60,000 nt of DNA from positions 7,685,175 to 7,745,174 of the forward strand of contig NC_134032.1 in the NCBI RefSeq assembly GCF_964204645.1. The letters run 5' to 3'. Positions 21,025 to 31,599 of the stretch are shown here, piece by piece. Source of the DNA: Tubulanus polymorphus. Lineage: Eukaryota; Nemertea; Palaeonemertea; Tubulaniformes; Tubulanidae. The notes under the pieces were generated by a model. It was given only the letters and a program-made list of their open reading frames with translations, was not told the DNA's origin and made no database searches. How positions within the stretch are numbered: the stretch's first letter is position 1; each line of letters begins with the position of its first letter. The position numbers and the translations under genes are program-made.

Positions 21025-21440
21025 TACGGAAGCGATAAAGGGCCTCGAGTTGTCGCGTTCAAACTCGACAAGTCGCCATATTTATGTCGATATATCGCGA
21101 TATATCGCGTCAAGTCCACATGAATATGTCTACATATCGTGACGTTTTCACAACAAATTTCGCTTTTTTGCTCATTTTCCACGGGACAAGCCGTCATTTG
21201 AAGACATGTCTAAATGTAAGATGAGGACGCTAGTAATATGACGACTGAGTTTCAAGTCGTCATGAATATGTCGACTTGTCGCGAGGAAAATGGTCGAGAA
21301 AACGAAATATGTCGTCTAAACGTCACGATATATCGACATATTCATGTCGACTTGACGCGATATATCGCGGTATGTTGACATAAATATGGCGACTTGTCGA
21401 GTTGGAACGCGACATCTCGAGGCCCTTTATCGCTTCTGTA
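21025..21440. mobile_element. MITE-like inverted-repeat element
   Basis: The ends TACGGAAGCGATAAAGGGCC and its near complement at 21421-21440 continue inward for about 120 bp each, through TGTCGCGTT and TATATCGCGATATATCGCG. There is no coding capacity. A further half copy in the left orientation follows at 21538-21660. The central part has another pair of short inverted words around TTTCAAGTCGTCATGAATATG. Confidence 0.8.
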
Positions 21441-21537
21441 CATATAGTGTCGAATATTAAGGTCATTTTGGCAGATTCTTTTTTTTTTAAAGTGATATTA
21501 AAGCGATCATTCAAGTAATCCTACTTAATGAAAGATC

Positions 21538-21660
21538 TACGGAAGCGATAAAGGGCCTCGAGTTGTCGCGTTCCAACTCGACAAGTCGCCATATTTATGT
21601 CGATATATCGCGATATATCGCATCAAGTCAACATAAATATGTTGACACATTGTGACGTTT
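21538..21660 (+). repeat. Third arm of the MITE
   Basis: TACGGAAGCGATAAAGGGCC and the next 100 bp repeat the left arm of the element at 21025 with few changes. No partner arm is seen to the right, so this is a solo arm or a truncated copy. Confidence 0.8.
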
Positions 21661-21924
21661 TGACGAATTTAAACTCAGTCGTCATATCACTGGCGTCCTC
21701 ATCTTTCAGCAACGCCAGTCACATGGAGTCGTACGTGTTCTACTTTCTGCGACGCGACACGACTGTCACAACCAACCGACGCGCTCTTGCGACTGGCAGA
21801 AACTAGTCGCACACAATCGTATTGCAACCGACTTGCACTGAAACTTGCGATGCAACGCGAGGATCGCATCGTGTCACAAGACCAACCTACATCCGGCTTT
21901 AAGTTACTTCGGAGCACCAGAAAT

Positions 21925-22460
21925 ATATTTTTTTTCGTTCAAAAGACCTTTCGCTTGAAAATTCTTTCGTCGGAACAAAATTTATTTCGTTCGAACCAAT
22001 AATATTCTATACGATTGAACCAATTTGAAAAAATCGTGAGAACAAAGTTGAACAAACTTTTTTTTGTCCAAACGAAAGGTTTTTCGTTCGAACTATCGTT
22101 CAATTGAACAGAATCTTTTTTAATTTGAACAGAATTTTCTTGTCAGAACATTAAGTTTTTCGTTCGAACAAGTATATTGAAAAAAGTTCAATCGAACAGA
22201 ATTGTTTTCATTCAAACATTCGTTCGAAAAAATTGTTTTCGCTCGACCAAATTTTTTTGCCGGGAAAATTTCATTTCAACAATAACATAGCTTTTTATTC
22301 GAACACATTTTTTGTCAGAATGAAGAAAATTTTTGGTTCAAGCAAAAAGCGTATTGTTCGATCAAACAGAATTATTTTCATTCGAACAAGATTTTCTTGT
22401 TGGAACATTAAGTTTTTGGTCGAACAGCGTGTTAAGGTCGATTTGGAAATTTACTCGGTC
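21925..22460. repeat. Degenerate GTTCGAAC-rich repeat tract
   Basis: Words such as TTTTTCGTTCGAAC, GTTCAATTGAACAGAAT and TTGTCAGAACATTAAG recur every 30-60 bp in both orientations. The words are self-complementary, so the tract can form many small hairpins. No gene is supported. Confidence 0.7.
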
Positions 22461-22468
22461 TGGTATAT

Positions 22469-22775
22469 GTTGGATTACTGTGTATGTCATTTGTCAGGAC
22501 ATTAAACAGAAGACAACTTAGGATACTACCTTGCGTGACTCCACTAGTTTGACCGACTTATTCCAAGATGAAGCGTTCCGTTGATTTCGGCTACAAGTTT
22601 TCGTTCAGAGATAACTGCTGAGCCATTTGGGCGACCTATAATTGATACTGTTTCCTAATAGCCTGTTTAGTAATGGCTGATGTTGTGCCTTATCAAATGC
22701 TTCGTCGAAATCCACCGTTGAACGGGATTCTAAGACTGTGCAGAAAACCCGTTATCGCTGCTTTGCAGCTATATT
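22469..22775 (-). pseudogene. Non-LTR retrotransposon reverse transcriptase fragment, copy 1
   Basis: Read leftward, VDFDEAFDKAQHQPLL, then PKWLSSYL, and in a shifted frame GVTQGSILSCLLFNVLTND, are RT motifs of LINE-type retrotransposons (the FxKAFDxVxHxxLL and GVPQGSILxPLLFxxYxND blocks). At least two frameshifts separate them and the catalytic FADD box is absent. The same 307 bp is repeated at 28284-28590 with few differences. Confidence 0.7.
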
Positions 22776-23388
22776 AATTATTATTATTTTCTTCCACACT
22801 TTTTTTACTAAAAGAACAAAGGCTTTGTTACCTTGACGCTGTTGTCGATACAATCCATCTGATATCATTCAGCTCACTTCGATCTACAAATACCCCGTGC
22901 GTATTTGAAAAATCGTCGTTACAAAAGCACTGTCGGGCCGTAGACATCGAAAATTGAGCCCCATTCAAAAAGCCGACATGTTTTTCTAAGTCCTCTATCC
23001 GAAATCTACCGCACGTTTCTTGTCACATCAATTATCAATTCAAGCATAAATTAACAAATTTATTACCCAAAGATTGCACATTCTGTCGCGGTTTTTAAAA
23101 ACTAATTTTAAAGGGTAACTGACAGATATTTTATTCTGGCATAATTTCCTTGGAAAAAAATATATAGAATACGGATTTGTGAAGGTTTTTTGCTCTAAAA
23201 GTCATAGATCTATTAAAAATAGTACTTTAGTAACTGCATTTTCTTGCGGTGTGTTGAACTAGTTTCCGCAAACAAACATCGGCAATTTCCGGAATTCTCA
23301 AGTGCGTGACGTCACTACATGTACCAGGAAGTCTTTTGTCTCAGCGTTCATCTATACAAATGATTATTTACATGTTTACTTTTCCAAA
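22776..23388. other. Stretch without recognisable gene, upstream of the THAP gene
   Basis: Mixed composition, no open frame of interest. It should contain the promoter of the gene starting at 23389, but no clear core element is identified. Confidence 0.4.
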
Positions 23389-26300
23389 ATGGGACTTCGC
23401 TGTGTCGCTTATGGGTGCAGTCATGGCAGTGCTGACAAAGCAAGTACATTCTACTGGCCAAGTGATGATAAGACGAGGGCCATGTGGACGAAATTTGTAT
23501 GCCAGAAGCGTTTAAACTGGACAGGGCCGACCCGGTATTCGGTCTTATGTCGGTATCATTTTGAAGAAACAGCTTGTGCAAATAAGATGATGTTTGACGC
23601 AAATTTCGCGAAAAAGTAAGCTTCATAATAAAACCCTTGAAATATAAATGAATAAATCCAGCCCATATGACTGGAACCTCCTGATTTAGGTGTATAGTAT
23701 AGGATTTGGATGATACTGAAGATTTATTATTATGATGAGATGGTCCCCGGACAACCTGGCCTGTAAAAAGCTACAATAGCGCTTTCATCATATGCAGGCA
23801 TCGTACTACAAAAAGGGACCATTTCACAATATTAAATCTATGAATTACTGAGTGAAAAGTATCTTTATCTTATAATAATAGACTACTCCATTTATTGAAA
23901 ACAAGATTAAACATAGCTGTCCTAAAAGGTCATAGGTAGCACAGGCCACAAATCAAAATGAATATCAAAATGCAACATATAATATCATTATGAGAGCTTT
24001 GCCAAATGAACTGATTTCTGAAGAAAATGTTTTATTTATTCAGTTTACTGCTAAAGTCAGGAGCTGTACCAACAATTCATATGCCGGTACAGCCAAGTCA
24101 ATTAAACTCAGCTGACGAAATGCTTTTTTCACCCCCCAGACCAAAGGGCAGGGCTGCATATGAAAAAAGAGAAAGAAAAAGAATATTTAACAATGTGGCG
24201 AACCCTCAAAAAGCCTCAGCTGTAATTCCCGATGATGAAGCTTCGTTTCAAGACCCGGACTGCCTAGTTGAGTCCAACATTGCCGCCAAATCTAAAGAAA
24301 TTGGCATACAAAGTGCACCAGATTGTGTGTCGAAAGGTGAGTATCTTTTTCAGTAGTGCCTTTTTCATTGTTGATACTGGTTTTTCACAGAGCAAAAGTT
24401 TAATTATTGATCTTTTGATAAATTCAGCTATTCAGACGCTTAAGACACCAGCAAAACCGAAAGTAGTAGTAACGTACAAAACAAAACCTGTTTATGTATT
24501 CAAAAAAGTACGCCAAACCTCACGGGGGGTTCAGATAACTCCTGCAACAAAAAGTAAGCACTGCATTTAGGAAATATTTTCAATATAATCAATGATTGAC
24601 TAATTTCTTATCAGATTTGATCACAATCCTATATCAATACTTATAATGAAAAAGTAAAAAAACTTCATTTAGGCCTATAGACTATTTTAAAGTTTTCAAC
24701 CATGCATTTCAGCGATTGCCACAGGGGTAAATATGAAGAGGAAAGGTCGGCCCCTTGGAAGCAGCAGGAAGACCTTTGTTGTTGATAGCAGTTCGTCTGA
24801 GGATAATGATTCTGATGATGAATACATTCCATCTGAATCTGACTCGGGTAGTGATAATAACTATGATTCTGATGAAGAAAATATTATTTTTGATGAAATG
24901 AGGTAACTTTTTTATGAGTATGTCTCAGGTAATGCTTATTGCTGATGATTACTAGTGCCACCCTACAACGATCTATCTATCCAATTTTCAGAGATGACAG
25001 CCAGCTAGATTATGGGAAACAAGCTAAAGTAATCGTTTTCGAGCATAAACTATTTGAACTTTTCCGTCATTGTAATTCTTGCGGTGGTTATAACAAGATA
25101 GAGAAAAGAACCAAAGGCACATTACTAGTTGTTCAAACAACATGCCAGTTGTGCTGGAAACAGAGTAGTTGGCAGAACCAGGATTTCATTGCAGGGAAAC
25201 AAGTTTTGAATATTTTGATAAGTGCGATGATCTTGCTTACTGAAACTGGCCAACAAAATCTATACGGTTGTTCGAGTAAGTCACCAGAGATGTGAACTTC
25301 TGATATTGTTAAATATTCAAAATTGTGTCCTAAATTCATTTAGGCCTAATATCCTCTGTTTCGATAGTTGAAAATTGATAGTGGGAACATAATTTTTTTC
25401 CAGGTTGCTAAATATTGCCATTCATTCAACGAGATCGTTTTTCCGCTATTAACGAAATTTCTTTCATGGAGCAATTAACCGGGTTTGGGAAGTCAGCAGA
25501 AAAACAATTTTGGATGGTTTAAATGGTGAGCGATTACTCGGTGGTGATGGGAGATGCGACTCCATGGGACACTAAGCCAAATTTGGGAGTTACTCCATCA
25601 TGGACATCGAGGCGAAGAAAGTTGTTTCACTGCAACTAGTGCAGGTAGATATACTGACGTAAAAGTTTTCAGATTGAAGTTGTGAGTTAAAATCTATTTT
25701 TTTAATAGCCATTGATTAAAAATGCCATATTGTGCAATTCCTTTCTAGTCAACTGAAGTTAAAAACTCAAATGCCATGGAGTTGGAGGGCCTAAAACGCT
25801 GCACAACAGAATTAGGGAATATACCGGTAAAGGCATTTATATCAGATATGCATTTGCACATTGGAAAATGGATAAGGACAGTATGGAAAGTTAGTCACTA
25901 TTATGACTGCTGGCACGTTGTCAAAAGTAAGTTAAAAAAATCTTTGCATAAATGTCTGTATAAATTACAAATGCAAAAATACAAATTTGACTCAAATCTA
26001 TGATTTTCAAAACTATTTGATTGAATTGATAGATCAGTTTCGAAAATTGCGCATAGAATTGAGTCAAAATGTCAAATACCCTCTTAGTTTTTCTTCACAT
26101 TTTGGGTCTTTCAGCAATCACTTTTTATATCGTTGGATAGCTTGAAAAATCTAATAATCTATAATTTCAGGTATAACAAAAAAGTTAGAGAAATTAGCGA
26201 AGACCAAAGCCTTTGTGGACATTCAAGACTGGGTGAAATCATTAAAATATCATCTATACTGGTGTGTTTCGTCTTCCCCGAAAGACGATAAGGAATCAAT

Positions 26301-27185
26301 CAAGAAAAAATGGCTCTCAGCTGTGGAACATGTTCAGGGGGTACACGTCAATTGTCAACACAAACCTTATGTAGCTCAGAAAAAGTGGTTGTTACCAGGT
26401 ATTTAATTGAAAACCATGTACTAGATAGAATAGTTCTATACCCAATCCTGATTTAGAAAAATGTGGAAGTAATCTATCAATTTAATCGTCTAGGTACGCC
26501 AGCAGGTGACAAGATTGAACAAGTTTTGAAAGGAACAAGATTAGTGAACAAGGTCACCAAAATGTCACCATATGGACAGACAAGCCAATTAGAATGTTTA
26601 CATTCTGTCTTCAACCATTTTGCCCCGAAAATGCTTCAGTTTTCATACAGAGGACTCCTCTCAAGGTCAGGCAAAAGCTCAAAACTGAATTATGGTATTA
26701 ATTCTATTCTAATATGCTATTAACATATTTTAATATCATTCTAGGCTCCACATTGCAGCAATGCATTTCAATGAAAACAGCTCCAGGATGCAAAAACTAA
26801 AAAACGATGGAACTGGTCGTGTGTCATTGATATACCCAAAATATAAGAAACGTCATGTGCTTCGATTTTTGCTAAATGATGCAACTTATGGTAAGAAATC
26901 CATATTAGATTTGCACTGACGTCTGCAGTTAAATGATTCAAGATAACTTTGTCACTTAAGGTGTCTTAATGTCAATTGAATAGCATATTTTAAATCAGTA
27001 TTCTATTTTCTTCAGATTATGTCAATGATTGTTTGAATGAAATCATAGGAGATATCAAAAAGAAACAACATACTAAAAAAAATATTGTTAGAGCTCCTCA
27101 AAGCCTGACCAGTGGTCGAGAACGAGTTTCAAAGGAAGAGGCGTTGGAACTGCATCGTAGTAGATTTGTAAAGAATATGAAATGA
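23389..27185 (+). pseudogene. THAP-domain Kolobok-type transposase, multi-exon, one nonsense codon
   Basis: Exon 1 (23389-23616) encodes a C2CH THAP domain (MGLRCVAYGCSH, FYWPSDDKTRAMW, CRYHFEE). Later exons give a linker (to 24334), an AT-hook-like KRKGRPLGS and an acidic run (to about 24904), a double CxxC region (RHCNSCGG, TCQLCWKQ; to about 25275), then the catalytic core. This has GDGRCDSMGH (first Asp; about 25550), FISDMHLHIGKW (second Asp), HYYDCWHVVK, and TSQLECLHSVFNHFAPK (Glu). The last exon ends at 27183-27185. This Asp-Asp-Glu order with THAP is the Kolobok superfamily pattern as I remember it. A TAA at 25573-25575 follows GDGRCDSMGH directly and would truncate the enzyme. About 11 exons, all with plausible GT/AG borders. 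Confidence 0.75.
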
Positions 27186-27290
27186 GTTGAAAATGAAATG
27201 TAGAAAGATGAAAAATTTTTATTCTGTGATAAAATTTCATATAGAAAATTTAATACTGAGGTTATTTAACTAAATGAAATGCTATGGCAA

Positions 27291-28183
27291 TCAGTCTTCT
27301 TTTTCTTCTTCTAACGCTGGCCATCGGAAACCTTTGTACAAATCCTCATCCCCATCTTCAGAAGGAAAATGAGCCCGGATGCAGGAAACGACACAGGACG
27401 GCAAAATAACACGATTTTTTCTGCCACAGTATCCCAAACACCATCGGGTAAATTGTCGATAGGCTATGTGTCTACACTTCTCTTCGATGGGTCCTTCAAA
27501 CGCTTTATTTCCATATTGTTGTTTGAATGTTAACCAGGCTACCTGCAACACCCATTTATCTGTACAAACAGAGGCAAATGCATTAGTGTCAGTAATGCAT
27601 TTAGGAACGGCCTCGTGGTGTTCAAATTCCAAAATTTCTGCCAATTTTTGAGTGACCTCTGGACTCTCCTGGCAACAGCAACATTCTGGTTCTGTGGGCA
27701 ACACCTGGCAGTGAGTACACGAACACCTTAAAATAAAAACAATAATTGCGAAAATTAGACTTGGGTTCTAGAAAGTGTCCATAAGTTCAGCTCGGCCCTA
27801 ACCTTATAGATTTCTACTGACAAGAAAATAACAAGCAACCCAGTACGGACACAGTACACGACGACGGTACAATGCTATGAAAATTTATTTTTGGTCTTAT
27901 TGTTATTGAATTGCATGGCATGCATCAATGATAAAAAAACAGGGTAAGTTTCTATCAGGGTTGGTTATTTAAACCATAAAATGTGCATTATCAAAAATGC
28001 ATTTATATATTAAGATACAAACACATATTAGCAAATATAAAACCCACCATTCGTGTAAAATATCCAGGTTCAGCCTATTGAGTCTGTCGGGATTGTTCGA
28101 CGGAACAATGGATTCATTTGTCTCATCTGGCTCCGGTTCGTATAGATACGGCCCAATGACTTCTTCATTTTCTGAATCTCCAG
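27291..28183 (-). pseudogene. P2X7-like cysteine-rich domain protein, 5' end cut
   Basis: Exon 2 (27291 to about 27727) has CSCTHC, CCCCQE, CITDTNAFASVC, then YRQFTRWCLGYCGRKNRVIL and PSCVVSCIRAHFP. This is the pattern of the C-terminal cytoplasmic domain of P2X7 receptors and its many stand-alone relatives. Exon 1 (about 28045-28183) has GPYLYEPEPDE, also typical of the stand-alone family. Its N-terminus is cut at 28183 by a Harbinger end. No channel spans are present, so this is not a P2X receptor. It faces the Kolobok-type transposase tail to tail, 105 bp apart. Function unknown; zinc binding by the cysteines is inferred. Confidence 0.75.
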
Positions 28184-28283
28184 GGTCCAGTTCCACAGTT
28201 CCGAGTTAAGATTTAACTCCGAGTTAACTCATCGAAAATGAACTAACTTTAACTCAGAGTTAACTCTAACTCACAATTTTTAT
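28183..28283. mobile_element. Harbinger-type terminal fragment
   Basis: GGGTCCAGTTCCACAGTTCC followed by GAGTTAAGATTTAACTCCGA matches the terminal repeat and ACTCAGAGTTA-type subterminal repeats of Harbinger 1 (7833-10017). Only about 100 bp remains, so it is a solo end or tiny MITE that cut the first exon of the P2X7-like gene. Confidence 0.7.
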
Positions 28284-28590
28284 TTTGGATTACTGTGTAT
28301 GCCATTTGTCAGGACATTAGACAGAAGACGACTTAGGATACTACCTTGCGTGACTCCACTAGTTTGACCGACTTATTCCAAGATGACGCGTTCCGTTGAT
28401 TTCAGCTACAAGTTTTCGTTCAGAGATAACTGCTGAGCCATTTGGGCGACCTATCATTGATACTGTTTCCTAATAGCCTGTTTAGTAATGGCTGATGTTG
28501 TGCCTTATCAAATGCTTCGTCAAAATCCACCGTTGAACAGGATTCTAAGACTGTGCAGAAAACCCGTTATCGCTGCTTTGCAGCTATATT
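28284..28590 (-). pseudogene. Reverse transcriptase fragment, copy 2
   Basis: A near-identical 307-bp copy of 22469-22775 in the same orientation, with the same VDFDEAFDKAQHQPLL and downstream RT blocks. Both copies begin at TTGGATTACTGTGTATG and end at CAGCTATATT, which suggests a defined repeat unit or a segmental copy. Here the right end runs directly into the 31-bp array. Confidence 0.75.
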
Positions 28591-29057
28591 TTGGTTTTGT
28601 CACCCGCGACAAATCAATATGTTGGTTTTGTCGCCCATGACAATTCAATATTTTGGTTTTTATTGCCCGCGACAATTCATTATTTTGGTTTTATCGCCCG
28701 CGACAATTCATTAATTTGGTTTTATCGCCCGCGACAATTTTTTTCCCGGTTTTATCGCCCGCGACAATTCATTATTTTTGTTTTATCGCCCTCAACAATT
28801 CATTAGTTTGGTTTCGTCGCCCGCGACAATTCAAGATTTTGGTTTTTCTGCCGCGACAATTCATTTTTTGGATTTGTCGCCCGCGACAATACAATATTTT
28901 GGTTTTATCGCCAGCGAAAATTCATTATTTTGGTTTTATCGCCCGCGACTATTCATTAATTTGGTTTTATCGCCCGCGACAATTTTTTTTTTGTCGCGGT
29001 TTTATCGCCCGCGACAATTCATTATTTTTGTTTTATCGCCCGCAACAATTCATTAGT
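28591..29057 (+). repeat. 31-bp minisatellite, second array, about 15 units
   Basis: The same unit as at 19009-20940 (GGTTTTATCGCCCGCGACAA plus AT-rich part) with the same variants, including the T-run variant near 28735 and 28980. It stops abruptly at about 29057, where Polinton-derived sequence starts. Confidence 0.93.
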
Positions 29058-29483
29058 TTGGAACTTATAGATACTTTAGATAATGGCGTCAAAAATCCTA
29101 AAGTATCTAATACAGTTTTTATATTATAAAGGTAATTTAGATGAAAACAAAATAAATATTCTTTAAACTCCTTTTATGAAAGAAATGATGATTTGATACC
29201 TTCTAAAGATTACAATGATATGATAGAGTTAAGAATTGCGAACAACGACAATTATATTATTTTAATTTTGATAATAAACAAATTATCAGTAATGAAAATT
29301 CATCAAATATTGGAATGTGATTTAAATAATGAATTTAAAAAGTTAAATCCTAATGAGAAAGTGTATTGTTATTGTGGCGGCATATATTTAAGATCACACA
29401 GATCAAAGCATTATAAGATAATTAAACATATCAATTATGGAAAGAATTATAATTCTATATTGAAAAGAGATTCATATATATGA
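29058..29483 (+). pseudogene. Second copy of the Polinton zinc-finger gene, fragment
   Basis: From about 29058 the sequence matches the gene at 1823-2482: ELIDTLDNGVKNPK, then KDYNDMIELRIA, then LNPNEKVYCYCGG and HRSKHYKIIKHINYG. Frame changes near 29125-29170 break it. The 5' part is replaced by the 31-bp array. Confidence 0.7.
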
Positions 29484-29523
29484 TATTCATATAAATAAAG
29501 TTCATTTATGTTAATATTATTAG

Positions 29524-29630
29524 AGTAATAGGGTATATGTCTTTTCATATCAGAGGTTGAGAGGGGCGAGTGAGTGAAAATGAGCTCGACCTCTCGACCT
29601 CTGGTATGAAAGGACACTTACCCTATTACT
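29524..29630. repeat. Polinton-type terminal palindrome, second copy
   Basis: AGTAATAGGGTATATGTC is answered by ACACTTACCCTATTACT, with inner arms AGAGGTTGAGAGGGGCGAG and CTCGACCTCTCGACCTCT. The architecture matches the palindrome at 1423-1518 and the adjoining CATTTATGTTAATATTATTAG matches the inner flank of that copy in reverse. It is the end of a second element copy. Confidence 0.8.
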
Positions 29631-30369
29631 CTCAAATAGGTCTCAATCGAATCTGTAGGGTTGTGCAGTCCAGATAAATCAACTTGCTCATTGCTCAAAC
29701 AATTGTGGCTCATTTCATTAGGAAAATTCGTTCAATTCATAGAAATTACAACGTCTTTTCAGCCACTTAATTTCAGCTAGACACACATGTGCAATCGCAG
29801 AACATCCTTCCTTTGAAATATTTTGTTTTATTACGCCTACAGCCTACAGTATTCCTGCAAATCAGCAGTGGTTGTTTGGTTCTAAAATATCGATATGGCT
29901 GTTTGTTGTTTCTTCCTCATAATAGTGAATGAACCCTTGGGGGAATAAAATGGAAGCCGTCGAATAAGACCGAGTAAAAGTGTAGTTCTGCTGTAATCCA
30001 GAAGCAAGCATTCAGTCGAGGCTGTATGTGATTTTCTGCGATGCCCTGACACTGCACCACCACCTGACAGTCATGAGTTAGTGGAATCTGCAGAAGATGA
30101 ACTTTTAAATCCTGCTTCGTCGGTTACAGGAGCAGTGGTGATGGGCATTAAGACTAGACTCAACATGGTGGCCACATCGTTGAAACTCCTGGTGTTCAAA
30201 GTCGGTGGTGATCCGAAGGGCTTGAACGGGAAACTACAAAAAAATTAGTCTTGAGCAATCCGAACAAGTCCGCCCGCGCTACTGCTGTTGGACTCTATGT
30301 TCAAAAATCTGAGAGCCGACTCTCTTGTGACTCTGATCAGCCATCCATACTTGTCTGAAGGGAGTCCAG
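29631..30369. other. Stretch without recognisable gene
   Basis: Mixed composition. Short coding-like pieces (for example around 30060-30240) are seen, but no family is recognised. Confidence 0.4.
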
Positions 30370-30756
30370 GTGAACTGTTCAGCCATCGTATTCAATCACA
30401 GCATGCACCATACGTGTGAGTTTGGGAGACACACCACTATGGACCTCCAGGAGCTACGCAAAGCTCCGCTGTATCACATGGAAGTCCCTGTCCCTCCTTG
30501 TCTCGAAGGGAACACCCATGCTGTGCGGCACATCACAAGAATGAGCCGCAAGGGAAAAGAGGCTGGCTTCATTGAGATACCACATCCGGAGCTGAAACCT
30601 ACCAATTTTAAAGGTATCCATTATAAAGGTCAGGTTCCGGAGTGGATCATGAGGCAAATCCTGTGCCCCAAAGAATGGTTCTGGAGAAGAAAAACCTATC
30701 AATGGTTCACTACCCTTGGCCCCCTTCCCACCCACTGCAAAGCGGCAAACGACTAA
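30370..30756 (+). CDS. Unrecognised 128-residue open frame
   Basis: A frame of 129 codons including the stop in a region of ordinary base composition, with TTMDLQELRKAPLYHMEVPV and a Trp-rich end (PEWIMRQILCPKEWFWRRK). Nothing in it matches a family I know. It may be an exon of a retroelement, since a polypurine-like tract and possible LTR start lie downstream, or chance. Confidence 0.25.
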   Translation: MNCSAIVFNHSMHHTCEFGRHTTMDLQELRKAPLYHMEVPVPPCLEGNTHAVRHITRMSRKGKEAGFIEIPHPELKPTNFKGIHYKGQVPEWIMRQILCPKEWFWRRKTYQWFTTLGPLPTHCKAAND

Positions 30757-31130
30757 GAGTTGTCTTTAACTTAAGTCAACAAAGTATTTTCCATTTCTGT
30801 CTTTTCTTGTTTTTCAGGTCATATATGTATGCAACCTAGATGTCGCACTAGCAGCGGAACTCAACCTGGATACCACAATGCCTGTCGAACACCACCTAGA
30901 CATCAAACTCACGTGTGAATGGTTCTGCGGTCCATCCTACTGGTTGGGATATTTTTCAGATACAACCCGCGTTTCAAGAACTTCGATTCGTTGAAATGAT
31001 GACCTGATGATCCTTGGGCGTTACAAGACAGGAAACCTACCAATGGTTGTTCTTGTCTGTAGCATTCCGTTTAATCTCAATGGACCATGTATATTTGTGA
31101 ATAGACTTAATGTTTGTTGTCGGATAAAAC

Positions 31131-31330
31131 CGACAACATTTAGTGGGGGCGGTGTGATGGACAAGTAAAGTTCAGTATCCGGTTTTACCGAGTCCAAATC
31201 CATTTTTATCCATTTTAGCAACCCCGTTTTGTGTGGGAATTCTTTTGTTCTCTTTTTGGCGTGGTAATAAAAGAAAGAAGACGTTAGCTAAATTTTGGCG
31301 TGATCTTTGGTTAATTTAGAGGTTCCATGG
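31131..31330 (+). other. Possible polypurine tract and LTR start
   Basis: TTTAGTGGGGGCGG is followed directly by TGTGATGGACAAG, the layout of a polypurine tract next to an LTR beginning TGT. An ATAAAAG box lies about 120 bp further. No second LTR or primer-binding site was found, so this is a weak call. Confidence 0.3.
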
Positions 31331-31599
31331 AAACGATTACTCCCCTTACCTGATTGAGCCAATGAAAGAAGAGATTTCACAAATCATACTCTTCTCTTAC
31401 AGGCCAGTAATTATACAGGAGTAAAACTTGAGTCATCTCTAGGCCTATGTGCCATAGCAGCAAATGAGTCTAGAACATTACCATATCGAACACAAGGGAC
31501 TCAAATAGTCATTTTAAATATAATATTGGGACAAGCCAGTTCAGGTTTACTTATGAAAAAGGTTATTTCACAACTAATATCGTTGTTTTAATTGATTTT

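Noticed and set aside
27291-28196. P2X purinergic receptor channel gene
   Set aside because: Only the cysteine-rich C-terminal domain type is present; there are no transmembrane spans or ligand-binding ectodomain.
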